Notes under the pieces: generated by a model | The model's database searches: none | Told to the model about the DNA's origin: nothing | What the model saw: only the letters and a program-made list of their open reading frames with translations | Part shown: in pieces, positions 1-8,710 of the stretch | Position numbering within the stretch: the first letter of the stretch is position 1 | Layout of the letters: every line of letters begins with the position of its first letter | Assembly (NCBI RefSeq): GCF_014384965.1 | Contig: NZ_JACRSW010000009.1 | Span: forward strand, 97,499-161,498 | Length of the DNA: 64,000 nt | Origin: Jutongia hominis | GTDB lineage: Bacteria > Bacillota > Clostridia > Lachnospirales > Lachnospiraceae | Direction: 5' to 3' | Made by a program: the position numbers and the translations under genes

Positions 1-77
1 TATAATATGAAAAATGCAAGAAAACAAAATGATTTATTCCTGCATATATTCAAGATATACACAAATTTTTTACAAAA

Positions 78-238
78 ATGTACTCTCGGTATCTTCTTAA
101 AACGAATCTTTTCGACTGGATTTACGATATACTGCTTCCATTTTCTCGTCGTACACACCGTGTACGCACTGCAAAAATGTCATTGTATATCAAAAATCCA
201 TCTCGAAAATTTTCGTTTAGAAGATGCCGAGAGTACAT
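78..238. repeat. MITE-like palindromic element, copy 1 (161 bp)
   Basis: The ends are 20-bp inverted repeats that match except at one position: ATGTACTCTCGGTATCTTCT at 78-97 and AGAAGATGCCGAGAGTACAT at 219-238. The interior also carries an inner inverted pair (GGATTT near 119 and AAATCC near 194). A shorter relative lies at 52761-52868 and a solo right end at 5661-5680. No transposase is inside, so it resembles a non-autonomous element. It sits directly upstream of the metal-ATPase operon and probably forms part of its leader or promoter region. No clear target duplication was seen. Short ORFs running through it are not credible genes. Confidence 0.7.
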
Positions 239-261
239 AAAATACTTAGGAGGTAAGAATT

Positions 262-555
262 ATGGTAAACTTTTTGAAAGATTTTGATTGGAAAAAGACA
301 GGTATTTTTGCAGCGGGTGTGGCTTTTGGAACAGCCGGCATTAAAGTGTTATCAAGCAAAGATGCAAAGAAATTCTACACAAATTGTACTGCGGCAGCGT
401 TAAGAGCAAAAGAGTGTGTGATGAAAACAGTTTCTACTGTTCAGGAGAATGCGGAAGATATCTTAGCAGATGCAAAGGATATAAATGAAGAACGCGTTGC
501 ACAGGCAGAGGCAGCAGAATTTGAAGATGCCCAGACAACAGAAACAGAAGAATAA
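262..555 (+). CDS. Small DUF6110-like protein next to metal ATPase
   Basis: This 97-residue protein has one hydrophobic N-terminal stretch (about residues 12-30, rich in Gly/Ala) followed by a charged, helical, acidic tail. It resembles the small DUF6110-type proteins that I recall next to heavy-metal P-type ATPases in Clostridia; that family call is from memory. The start is well supported by TAGGAGGT at 247-254. It lies 27 bp upstream of the ATPase gene and is almost certainly cotranscribed with it. A role as a membrane-associated accessory or metal-handling partner is inference from position only. No catalytic motif or metal-binding Cys/His cluster is visible. Confidence 0.75.
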   Translation: MVNFLKDFDWKKTGIFAAGVAFGTAGIKVLSSKDAKKFYTNCTAAALRAKECVMKTVSTVQENAEDILADAKDINEERVAQAEAAEFEDAQTTETEE

Positions 556-582
556 AACATTAAAAATCGCAGGTGAACATTT

Positions 583-2658
583 ATGAAATTTACAATAAAA
601 CATGAATCGTCTCATCGTATGCGCATTCATATGCATGCATATCGTATGACATATGAACAGGCAGATACTTTATTGTATTATCTGCATCAGGCAAAAGAAA
701 TCTCTTATGTCAAAGTATATGAGAGAACAGGAGATGTTTCGATCGAGTATATCGGTGATCGTCAAAATGTGATCGATCTGTTACAGCAGTTTCACTATGA
801 TGAAGTGGACGTTCCGACCGGTCTGATCGAAAATTCAGGAAGAGAATTAAATGCCAGATACCAGGAAAAATTAATTGGAAAAGTTGCATTCCGCTACTTA
901 GGAAAATGGCTTCTGCCTTATCCGATCCGAGCCTGCTTTATTACTGCAAATGCAATCAAATATATCAAGAACGGAGTACAGACTTTATGGCAGCGTAAGA
1001 TAGAAGTTCCGGTACTGGATGCGACGGCAATCGGTGTTTCCGTTTTGCGAAATGATCTGGATACGGCAGGTTCGATCATGTTTCTTCTTGGTATCGGTGA
1101 ATTGCTAGAGGAATGGACACATAAAAAGTCAGTAGATGATCTTGCACAGAGCATGTCATTAAATATCAGTCATGTATGGATCATGCAGGATGGAAAAGAG
1201 AGACTTATCTGCACTTCTGATGTAAAGCAGGGTGATCAGGTTGTGGTACATATGGGCAATGTAATCCCATTTGATGGTCTGGTATGTGCCGGTGAAGCTA
1301 TGGTCAATCAGGCATCGCTGACCGGAGAAGCTATTGCGGTCAGAAGAGTGGCAGGGGCTTCGGTTTATGCCGGTACAATTGTTGAAGAAGGCGAATTGAC
1401 TATTTGTGTCAAGGAAATAGGTGGTTCAAGCCGATTTGAGAAGATTGTTACAATGATCGAAGATTCTCAAAAGCTTCAGTCACAGCTTGAAAGTAAAGCA
1501 GAACATCTGGCGGATCGTCTTGTACCATATAGCCTTGGTGGAACAGTACTGACATATCTTCTGACCGGAAATGTAACAAAAGCGCTTTCTATCTTGATGG
1601 TTGATTTTTCATGTGCATTAAAGCTTGCTATGCCAATTTCCGTTCTGTCAGCGATTCGTGAATCCTGCCTATATGGAATTACCGTAAAGGGTGGAAAATA
1701 TCTGGAAGCAGTAGCGGATGCAGACACGATCGTATTTGATAAAACAGGAACATTGACAAAAGCACAGCCGAAAGTGGTGGATGTCGTATCCTTTGATGGC
1801 AGAGAACCTGATGAGCTTTTAAGGATTGCTGCCTGCTTAGAGGAACATTTTCCGCATTCCATGGCAAAAGCTGTCGTGAAATCAGCGATCGAAAAAAATC
1901 TGCAACATGACGAGATGCATACAAAAGTAGAATATCTGGTAGCACATGGAATTTCTACTACGATCAATGATGTGCGTGTTATCATAGGTAGTTATCATTT
2001 CATCTTTGAAGACGAGAAATGTATCATTCCGGAGGGCAAAGAGGCATTGTTTGAAAGTCTTCCACCGGAATATTCACAGTTGTATCTTGCAATTGATGGA
2101 AAACTTGCAGCCGTTATTTGTATTGAAGATCCTGTCAGACAGGAGGCACAGGCTGTTGTGAATTCCCTGCGTAAAGCCGGACTCTCAAAGATTGTTATGA
2201 TGACGGGTGACAGTGAGAGAACTGCTTCTGCTATTGCAAAGAAAGTTGGCGTAGATGAATATTATTCAGAAGTCCTGCCGGAAGATAAAGCTTCCTTTGT
2301 AGAAGCAGAAAAAGCAAAAGGCAGAAAAGTCATTATGATCGGTGACGGTATTAATGATTCGCCGGCACTTTCCGCCGCAGATGCGGGCATTGCAATCAGT
2401 GATGGTGCAGAGATTGCCAGAGAGATTGCAGATATTACGATCGGTGCAGATAACCTGTATCAGATTGTTACTTTAAAAATGTTAAGTGATAATCTGATGA
2501 AGAGAATCCGCAAGAATTATCGCTCTATCGTAGGCTTTAATACGATGCTGATCTTACTTGGTGTCAGCGGAGTGATCCAGCCGACAACATCTGCAGTGTT
2601 ACATAACTCTTCTACTTTGCTGATCGGTTTGAAGAGCATGCAGAATCTTTTGGATTGA
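583..2658 (+). CDS. P1B-type heavy-metal-translocating ATPase
   Basis: This 691-residue integral membrane pump couples ATP hydrolysis to metal-ion export. The actuator TGE is near residues 247-249, the phosphorylation motif DKTGTLT starts at D386, an HP-type locus reads HFPHS at 422-426, and the hinge GDGIND is at 587-592. The N-terminal ~90 residues look like a degenerate HMA-type domain without the usual CxxC. The intramembrane metal-site motif that is normally CPC/CPH/SPC reads F-S-C (342-344) within DFSCALKLAMP, so the proline is absent. This places the protein in a divergent subgroup and the transported ion cannot be named. The RBS AGGTGA precedes ATG 583. It forms an operon with the preceding small protein and ends before a strong terminator at 2729. 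Confidence 0.93.
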   Translation: MKFTIKHESSHRMRIHMHAYRMTYEQADTLLYYLHQAKEISYVKVYERTGDVSIEYIGDRQNVIDLLQQFHYDEVDVPTGLIENSGRELNARYQEKLIGKVAFRYLGKWLLPYPIRACFITANAIKYIKNGVQTLWQRKIEVPVLDATAIGVSVLRNDLDTAGSIMFLLGIGELLEEWTHKKSVDDLAQSMSLNISHVWIMQDGKERLICTSDVKQGDQVVVHMGNVIPFDGLVCAGEAMVNQASLTGEAIAVRRVAGASVYAGTIVEEGELTICVKEIGGSSRFEKIVTMIEDSQKLQSQLESKAEHLADRLVPYSLGGTVLTYLLTGNVTKALSILMVDFSCALKLAMPISVLSAIRESCLYGITVKGGKYLEAVADADTIVFDKTGTLTKAQPKVVDVVSFDGREPDELLRIAACLEEHFPHSMAKAVVKSAIEKNLQHDEMHTKVEYLVAHGISTTINDVRVIIGSYHFIFEDEKCIIPEGKEALFESLPPEYSQLYLAIDGKLAAVICIEDPVRQEAQAVVNSLRKAGLSKIVMMTGDSERTASAIAKKVGVDEYYSEVLPEDKASFVEAEKAKGRKVIMIGDGINDSPALSAADAGIAISDGAEIAREIADITIGADNLYQIVTLKMLSDNLMKRIRKNYRSIVGFNTMLILLGVSGVIQPTTSAVLHNSSTLLIGLKSMQNLLD

Positions 2659-2728
2659 TCAGTAGAACAGAATGATAAGAAAACAAAGTTTCTTTTTTGT
2701 ATTCTTGTACTGAAATATCAGATGTGTT

Positions 2729-2760
2729 AAAATAAGGTTAGCTTTGGCTAACCTTATTTT
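2729..2760 (+). terminator. Rho-independent terminator after metal ATPase
   Basis: A perfect 14-bp stem (AAAATAAGGTTAGC and its complement) with a TTTG loop ends in a T run, about 70 bp after the ATPase stop codon. Confidence 0.85.
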
Positions 2761-2812
2761 GTATTACCGAACGAATAGTCAGAAAATTGTTCGTTTGAAT
2801 AGAAGGATTTGT

Positions 2813-2845
2813 AAAAAAGAGTTAGGTATTGACTAACTCTTTTTT
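2813..2845. terminator. Second terminator-like hairpin, possibly bidirectional
   Basis: A 13-bp stem AAAAAAGAGTTAG / CTAACTCTTTTTT with a 7-nt loop is flanked by A and T runs, so it could act in either direction. It shares the GTTAG/CTAAC core with the hairpin at 2729, which suggests local duplication. It leads straight into the dispersed repeat at 2845. Confidence 0.65.
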
Positions 2846-2967
2846 ATGGAATAGGAAACTGCTCGTACAGTGGTGGTACACCAACAAGAATTGCGATAGC
2901 AATTCTTGCAAAGTTTAATGTTCCATTAAACTTTTGACAAAGCGCTGGCTTTGCACTTTTTTATGTT
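2845..2967. repeat. Terminator-associated dispersed repeat, copy A
   Basis: The repeat begins TATGGAATAGGAAACTGC directly after the terminator T-tract. It contains two small palindromes (CAAGAATTGC at 2884 with its complement, and AAAGTTTAATG at 2910 with its complement). It ends with CAAAGCGCTGGCTTTG and a T run. Related copies follow terminators at 15659 and 46440. Together with the two hairpins before it, it fills the 348-bp gap between the ATPase and HD-GYP genes. Confidence 0.55.
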
Positions 2968-3006
2968 TAGAAGAAACGGAAGAAAATCAGAAAAGGCGGA
3001 AGAAAA

Positions 3007-3621
3007 ATGGAGAGTTGCAAATATTGTTCAACAGATGAAAACAGCATTGATTATCATGAAATCATAGAGTGCATCACTTGTGCATTGGATGCAAAAGATC
3101 CCTATACAGCAGGACATTCCCAGCGTGTGAGCGACATGACGCTGCGGGTATGTCAGATCATGGGATTTAAAGATCATGATATAGAAAGGATCCATATTGC
3201 AGCTCATTTGCATGATATAGGAAAAATTGGCGTGCCGGATTCTGTTTTAAATAAAGTGGAGCCTTTGACCGATGAAGAATGGCAGTTGATCCGTCGGCAT
3301 CCTCAGATCGGGGCGGAAATTCTTAGTAAATCGACGCATCTGAGCGAATTAAAAGATATTGTGCTTTGTCATCATGAACGCTATGATGGCAAAGGATATC
3401 CTAATGGAAGAAAAGGCTGTGATATTCCGATCGGAGCGAGAATTATTGCAATCTGTGATTCAATCGATGCGATCACATCGAATCGTTGTTATCGCAGAGC
3501 ACATGACTTTGCATATTGTTATCAGGAGATTCGGAAAAATCTTGGAACCATGTATGATCCGATCGTAGGTCAATATGTATTGGATCATTGGAAGTGGGTA
3601 ACGAAGGGGCAAAAAGAATAA
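3007..3621 (+). CDS. HD-GYP domain phosphohydrolase
   Basis: This 204-residue protein is essentially a lone HD-GYP domain. The metal-binding HD pair is H69-D70 in HLHDIGK, followed by HHERYDGKGYP at 122-132, the hallmark of HD-GYP cyclic-di-GMP phosphodiesterases. AGHSQRV (35-41) matches the first helix of the fold. There is no receiver, PAS or membrane segment. The N-terminus has a CxxC pair (C4, C7) of unknown role. The expected reaction is hydrolysis of c-di-GMP in the cytoplasm; the substrate is family knowledge and is not proven here. It stands alone between terminator hairpins and a DUF1292 gene. The start at 3007 has only a weak RBS (AGGCGG). Confidence 0.9.
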   Translation: MESCKYCSTDENSIDYHEIIECITCALDAKDPYTAGHSQRVSDMTLRVCQIMGFKDHDIERIHIAAHLHDIGKIGVPDSVLNKVEPLTDEEWQLIRRHPQIGAEILSKSTHLSELKDIVLCHHERYDGKGYPNGRKGCDIPIGARIIAICDSIDAITSNRCYRRAHDFAYCYQEIRKNLGTMYDPIVGQYVLDHWKWVTKGQKE

Positions 3622-3733
3622 AAACGGAAAAAGCGATTGACTGATTGACAATTTTTTCAGCTAATGGTACCATCAGACGTAATAGCAATTTGAGTTAATA
3701 TCAGAATCAATTGAAAAAGAAATGGAGAAAAGA

Positions 3734-4141
3734 ATGAACGATAAAAATCAGAAATTATTATTTAGTGATAGTGACGAAGAAACAGTTGTAATTACATTAA
3801 CAGATGAAGATGGTCAGGATATTGATGCGGAGATCATGGCTGCACTTGAGATTGAAGAATTCGGTAAAGAGTACGTAGCTGTTATGCCGCAGCAGGCTAC
3901 GGAAGATCTTGAGGAAGGTGAAGCTCTGATCTTAGAGTATTCAGAAGATGCCGATGGAAATCCACAGTTTGCCCCGGTGGAGGATGAGGACGAATTTGAA
4001 GTGGTAGCGCAGGCTTTCAACCAGCTTTTTGAAGATCCGGATGAATTTTTAGAGGATGATGAAGATGAGGAAGATGGCTCAGATGGTTTTTTGAGTGATA
4101 TCGGAGATATTCTTCCTGGAATTTCTATTAAGAAAGATTAA
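3734..4141 (+). CDS. DUF1292-family acidic protein
   Basis: A small, very acidic cytoplasmic protein (135 residues from this start). The segment around TDEDGQDIDAEI, followed by EYVAVMP and EGEALILEY, matches the DUF1292 pattern, a domain of unknown function common in Firmicutes. The C-terminus is a run of Asp/Glu ending in a short hydrophobic tail. An in-frame ATG at 3722 exists, but GGAG at 3725-3728 lies inside that extension and is correctly spaced for ATG 3734, so I chose the later start. The gene is monocistronic and convergent with the AraC regulator. Confidence 0.8.
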   Translation: MNDKNQKLLFSDSDEETVVITLTDEDGQDIDAEIMAALEIEEFGKEYVAVMPQQATEDLEEGEALILEYSEDADGNPQFAPVEDEDEFEVVAQAFNQLFEDPDEFLEDDEDEEDGSDGFLSDIGDILPGISIKKD

Positions 4142-4331
4142 TAAGAAGAAAAATATTTGTGCATGGAATGAGATTGCTCAAAAGAAGAGTGGTTTATTCC
4201 GATACCCCGCTAAATGCAGGGATATGAAAAAGCAAAGCAAGAAAAGATAACGAAAAAGAAAAGTCCATTTATTATTATGAATCCATAATCGGGGTACATA
4301 AGAATGAATGGGCTTTTTGATTTGCACTTTT

Positions 4332-5534
4332 TTAAGGATTTTGCCGCATAAAATTACGACGATATTCCATCGGTGTATAACCTGTAAATTTTTTGAACTG
4401 CTTGCCCAGATGACTTTGTGAAGAAAAACCAAGATATGCTGCAATCTCGCTGTAAGTATAATCAGAATATACCAAGAGATTTTTGGCACGGTTGATCTTT
4501 TCACGTAGAATATATTGTAATGGGCTGATTCCTTCGTGTTCTTTAAAAAGCTGTGAAAGATAGTTTGGGCTGCAGCCGGTTTCATAAGCAAGGTCATCCA
4601 TTGTAATCTTGTCATGCAAATGTGAAAAAATATAATCTTTGCATTTTATAATATGTGGATTTTTCCGGTGTGCTAATGTTCCTTTTTGGGCTTTTTTGAT
4701 CTCGTTTACCATCTGGGCGTATTGTATCTCGATTTCACGTAACATTTTTTCAAGCTGCACAAGGTTGTTCTCAGCTTCGATTCTCTGGATCGCATTGTCA
4801 GACAAAGAAAATGATAGTTCCGGGGACATTCCGCCGCGAATTGCAGAACGAGATGCAAGTGTGATCACGACTATGCATAAATTTTTAAAATTACGCAGAC
4901 TGTCATGTGACAATACACCAGGGCTGCCGGAATAATCCTCAGCAATACTTCGTTTTAGCTGTTCAATATCGCCATCTTCGATACTTTTCTGCTCACGACA
5001 TTCCTGGTCGTATGGGTTATGTTTTTGTTCTGACTCCTGGCGTTCAAAAAGATAATCGGAAAAATCCTGCTGCAACTGATCTGAAGAAAAACTTTTAACA
5101 AAGTTACAGCTGATAAATTCGTCTTCCGAAAGTGACTCCTTTGCCAATACATTATAAAAGAACAAAATGACTTCACAAAAATGGTGATAGGAAAACACAG
5201 AAAGATGATTCTTTAATTGTGAATCAATTATCACATGCTCTAACTGGTGGAGCGGATAGAGTGGAGAAGAAAATGAGACCGGACCGACTAAAAAGCAGTC
5301 GCTGTCAACGAAGAATTGTACATAAGCAATCGTATCATTGATTCCTTTGATGATCGGAAGGTCTGTATTTTCCCGATGCAATAAAAAATCATATACATCA
5401 GGCTGTTTAATCAGAGTATCTTCTAAGCCTCCAACATCGCAGACGGCACATTGTATCTGTCCGTCCGGTGAGCAGATGCGTACAAACGTATGCAAAGTAT
5501 GGGAAATATATCTTATCAATACAGGAAGATTCAT
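4332..5534 (-). CDS. AraC-family transcriptional regulator
   Basis: A 400-residue protein whose last ~100 residues form the double helix-turn-helix of the AraC/XylS family. Helix one is in MDDLAYETGCSPNYLSQLFK and the second is in YSEIAAYLGFSSQSHLGKQFK, followed by the terminal GYTPMEYRR signature. The ~280-residue N-terminal part is a sensor region with no recognised fold; one stretch is glutamate-rich and probably coiled. TAGGAG precedes the start on the minus strand. The gene is divergent from the GH5-symporter-GH42 operon at 5937, so it is the natural candidate activator of that operon. The ligand is unknown, presumably a sugar from the same pathway. Confidence 0.92.
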   Translation of the reverse strand: MNLPVLIRYISHTLHTFVRICSPDGQIQCAVCDVGGLEDTLIKQPDVYDFLLHRENTDLPIIKGINDTIAYVQFFVDSDCFLVGPVSFSSPLYPLHQLEHVIIDSQLKNHLSVFSYHHFCEVILFFYNVLAKESLSEDEFISCNFVKSFSSDQLQQDFSDYLFERQESEQKHNPYDQECREQKSIEDGDIEQLKRSIAEDYSGSPGVLSHDSLRNFKNLCIVVITLASRSAIRGGMSPELSFSLSDNAIQRIEAENNLVQLEKMLREIEIQYAQMVNEIKKAQKGTLAHRKNPHIIKCKDYIFSHLHDKITMDDLAYETGCSPNYLSQLFKEHEGISPLQYILREKINRAKNLLVYSDYTYSEIAAYLGFSSQSHLGKQFKKFTGYTPMEYRRNFMRQNP

Positions 5535-5660
5535 TTTAAAATTTCTCCTAAAAAGATTTTGAAATTTTGAGCTACAACAGGAAAATATATCATGACAGAG
5601 TTTTGGGAAAGCTACATTTCAAAACTTCCCATGCGGCATCTCTGTTTTTTATCTTCGTTC

Positions 5661-5680
5661 AGAAGATGCCGAGAGTACAT
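5661..5680. repeat. Solo end of the MITE-like element
   Basis: This 20-mer is identical to the right end of the element at 219-238. The rest of the 402-bp gap between the AraC gene and the GH5 operon (5535-5936) shows no second intact end, so this is a decayed copy. GGCATCT at 5634 can pair with AGATGCC inside the 20-mer, so a hairpin remains possible. No confident promoter was assigned in this gap. Confidence 0.55.
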
Positions 5681-5936
5681 TATGAACGTGTTTATATATT
5701 CATTATACACAAAAAAGAAATGCAAACAAGGAAATAAAAGGAAAAGAAAAAAATAAAAGTTAAAGTAGAAACATAATAAAAAGCATAGAAATGTGATATA
5801 GAAAAAGAATGAATTTGATTATGATTACATCATACAAATTGCAAGAGCGAAAACACAAGATGATGCAGGTGCACATGTATCATGCTTCTGACGCAAAACA
5901 CTAAAAACGATCATAGAAAGAAAAGAGGATGATTTT

Positions 5937-7109
5937 ATGAAAGTCAAAGGCGTAAACCTAGGCAACTGGCTGGTATTGGAAAAATGGATGAATCCGGCTT
6001 TGTTTGCAGGAACAACAGCAGAAGATGAATACTGGCTTCCAAGACAGTTATCAAAAGAAGCGTACACAGAGCGTATCCGTATTCATCGAAGCGAATATAT
6101 CACAGAGAGAGATTTTGTAACGATTAAATCATGGGGATTAGATACCGTTCGTATTCCTGTTCCATATTTCATTTTTGGTGACAGAGAACCATTTATCGGT
6201 TGTATCGAAGAACTCGATAAGGCATTTAACTGGGCTGAAAAATACGGTTTACAGATCCTTATTGATCTGCATACAGCACCGGAAGGACAGAATGGTTCCG
6301 ACAATGGTGGTATCTGTGGTGTATGTAAATGGGCACAGAACCCAAAGGAAGTCGAATTTGTTCATACCGTTTTAGAAAGACTTGCACAGCGTTATGGCAA
6401 AAGAAAAGGACTTTGGGGAATTGAAGTATTAAATGAACCGGCACTTCCAAAGGCGTGGGAGATGATGGATATGCAAAAGAGATATCCACCGGTTGACAAA
6501 GAGATGGCAAAGGGCAGCGGTCCTGTACCATATGATTTTATCCGTCAATTCTATAAAGACGCTTATGACCGTCTGCGTGTATATCTTCCGGAAGAGAAAT
6601 ACATTGTTTTCCATGATGGTTTCGAGTTGACAATCTGGAAAGACTTTATGCAGGAAGACAAATACAAAAGTATCGTATTAGATACACACCAGTATCTGAT
6701 GCTTGCCGAAATGAACGGATGCGAGCAGACGATCGAAGGATATACAAAATATGTTCAGGAACATTTCGCAAAAGAGATCGAAGAAATGCAGCAGTATTTC
6801 CCTGTGATCTGCGGTGAGTGGTGTCTGTTTAACTCTTTGGCTTGTGGCTGGGACACAAAAGGCGGTCAGACAGTATTAAACGGTCTGGATGGTGCTTCTG
6901 TAGAAAGCTACACACCGGAAGAGAAAAAGAAGATTTATAATGCAGTAGCAAAAGTACAGACAGAAGCATGGAACAAAGGATCAGGATATTTTTACTGGAG
7001 TTACAAGCTTTTAACAGATACAGTCAATACAGAAGGCTGGGTTGGCTGGGATAGCTGGGATCTCGGCAGATGTATTGATTTTGGCTGGTTTGATAAAAGG
7101 GATCTGTAA
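5937..7109 (+). CDS. Intracellular GH5 glycoside hydrolase (glucan 1,3-beta-glucosidase-like)
   Basis: A 390-residue single-domain GH5 TIM barrel. It opens with GVNLGNWLVLEKWM, the start typical of exo-1,3-beta-glucanase-like GH5 enzymes. Acid/base E167 lies in EVLNEP and nucleophile E294 in CGEW; the conserved TVRIPVPY strand and DLHTAPEGQNG are present. There is no signal peptide, so it should act on imported oligosaccharides in the cytoplasm. The RBS AGAGGAT precedes ATG 5937. It is first in an operon with the symporter at 7183 and the GH42 at 8711, divergent from the AraC gene. The exact linkage cleaved (beta-1,3 or another beta-glucoside) is inference from the opening motif. Confidence 0.88.
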   Translation: MKVKGVNLGNWLVLEKWMNPALFAGTTAEDEYWLPRQLSKEAYTERIRIHRSEYITERDFVTIKSWGLDTVRIPVPYFIFGDREPFIGCIEELDKAFNWAEKYGLQILIDLHTAPEGQNGSDNGGICGVCKWAQNPKEVEFVHTVLERLAQRYGKRKGLWGIEVLNEPALPKAWEMMDMQKRYPPVDKEMAKGSGPVPYDFIRQFYKDAYDRLRVYLPEEKYIVFHDGFELTIWKDFMQEDKYKSIVLDTHQYLMLAEMNGCEQTIEGYTKYVQEHFAKEIEEMQQYFPVICGEWCLFNSLACGWDTKGGQTVLNGLDGASVESYTPEEKKKIYNAVAKVQTEAWNKGSGYFYWSYKLLTDTVNTEGWVGWDSWDLGRCIDFGWFDKRDL

Positions 7110-7182
7110 TTTTGTTGAAAAACAGTAGAAAAAGCATATAATGAACTTAAAATTGAACGAAAGCACACATAAGGAGGTACTT

Positions 7183-8571
7183 ATGAAAGAGACAAATATG
7201 AATCCGAATGCAAAACTCAGCTTTTTAGAGCGTTTTGCATATGGTATGGGAGATTACGCAGGAAACTTAGTTTACTCTGCAATCAGCGCATTTTTATTAG
7301 TATATTATACAAATGTAGTGGGAGCAAGTGCAGCAGCAGCGGCTTCTATCATTGCTATTTCAAAATTCTTTGATGGTGTTTCTGACCTGATCATGGGTTA
7401 TATCGTAGACCACACACATAGCAAATGGGGAAAAGCAAGACCATGGATCGCAAGACTTTGTATTCCGTTGGCAGTATGTACGGTTCTGATGTTTACCGTT
7501 CCTTCTTCTTTTGCCGGATCGGTACAGATCGCTTATATGTTCTTAACATATAACTTAGTATCAACAGTATTCTACACAGGTATCAACGTACCTTATGCTG
7601 CAATGCACGGTTTGATGACAACAAACCAGTATGAAAGAGGTCTTCTTGGAAACTTCAGAAACCTTCTTGCTACAGCAGGTACTATGACGATCAATACCGT
7701 TGTTTTAAAAATGACAACAGCATTTGGTGGTGGAGATCCATACACACAGAAAGGCTGGACAGCCACAATTTCTATCTTAATGATAGTATTTGTAATTATC
7801 AATTTCTTTAACTTTGCTGTTTGTAAAGAACGTGTTGTAGAAAATGCAGGATCTGATGATAAGAAAGAAAATGTATCTTTTGTCAAAGGTCTTACAGGAC
7901 TGTTAAAAAATAAATACTGGATGCTTCTTGTAGTATGTATCCTTGCAATGTACTTTATGATGTCGACGTTCTTTGGTTCAGCAGTTTATTTTACACAGTA
8001 TAACATGAATGATGCAGGGAAATATGCAACCGTATCAAACCTTCTGTCTATGACACAGATCATAGGACTGTTCCTGACACCATTTATCATGAAGTTTGTA
8101 TCTAAGAAAAACTTATTCATGATCGGTGCCGGTATTTCCGTAGTAGGTTTTGCAATTACAGGTCTTACAACAAATTATACGATCATTTGTGCAATGTCTG
8201 TTGTCAAAGGTCTTGGATTTGCCTGTGCAGGCGCTACCATGTTTGGCCTTTTACAGGATGCGATCACATATGGCGAGTGGTACAACGGATATGGTACAGC
8301 CGGAATGGGTAATGCAGCTTCTTCTTTCTGTATGAAAGTCGGTTCAGGCATTGGTACAGCAGCACTTGGATGGATCCTTGCAGCAGGTGGATTTGATGCA
8401 AAAGCAGCAGTACAGTCATCATCGTCTTTAGCAGCGATCAACGCATCATTTGCATGGATTCCTGCTATTGCAATGGCAATCGCATTTGTAGCACTTCTGT
8501 TCTTTGATCTTGACAAGCACTATGACAAAGCTGTTGAAGATCTTGAGAACGGAAAACACAGATTAGGATAA
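7183..8571 (+). CDS. GPH-family sugar:cation symporter (MFS_2)
   Basis: A 462-residue, ~12-helix membrane transporter. The signature FFDGVSDLIMGYIVDHTHSKWGKARPW near the N-terminus is typical of the glycoside-pentoside-hexuronide:cation symporter family (MelB/YicJ type). The start at 7183 is chosen because AAGGAGGT lies at 7171-7178; the in-frame ATG at 7141 has no such site. It lies between GH5 and GH42 genes, so it probably imports the di- or oligosaccharide that those cytoplasmic enzymes split. A small hairpin in the gap before GH42 (8618-8647) could adjust expression between cistrons. Confidence 0.92.
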   Translation: MKETNMNPNAKLSFLERFAYGMGDYAGNLVYSAISAFLLVYYTNVVGASAAAAASIIAISKFFDGVSDLIMGYIVDHTHSKWGKARPWIARLCIPLAVCTVLMFTVPSSFAGSVQIAYMFLTYNLVSTVFYTGINVPYAAMHGLMTTNQYERGLLGNFRNLLATAGTMTINTVVLKMTTAFGGGDPYTQKGWTATISILMIVFVIINFFNFAVCKERVVENAGSDDKKENVSFVKGLTGLLKNKYWMLLVVCILAMYFMMSTFFGSAVYFTQYNMNDAGKYATVSNLLSMTQIIGLFLTPFIMKFVSKKNLFMIGAGISVVGFAITGLTTNYTIICAMSVVKGLGFACAGATMFGLLQDAITYGEWYNGYGTAGMGNAASSFCMKVGSGIGTAALGWILAAGGFDAKAAVQSSSSLAAINASFAWIPAIAMAIAFVALLFFDLDKHYDKAVEDLENGKHRLG

Positions 8572-8617
8572 AATAAGTAAGATATATCTTGTGACAGAAA
8601 TCTTAATAAGAATAAGA

Positions 8618-8647
8618 GAAGGATATTGTGTAAAAACAGTATCCTTC
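8618..8647 (+). terminator. Intercistronic hairpin
   Basis: GAAGGATA and TATCCTTC form an 8-bp stem with a 14-nt loop between the symporter and the GH42 genes. There is no strong T-run, so it is more likely an RNA-stability or partial attenuation element than a full terminator. Confidence 0.35.
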
Positions 8648-8710
8648 CTTGTACTTATAGAAAGAATTTAAAAGAGGCAGAGAAATTACTCAGAAAGGCG
8701 GACTATTATA

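Noticed and set aside
7..240. Small ORFs at the window start
   Set aside because: They run through the MITE-like element and have no RBS or recognisable product.
4178..4615. 145-codon minus-strand ORF at the end of the AraC gene
   Set aside because: It overlaps the conserved AraC DNA-binding domain in another frame and has no RBS or known motif.
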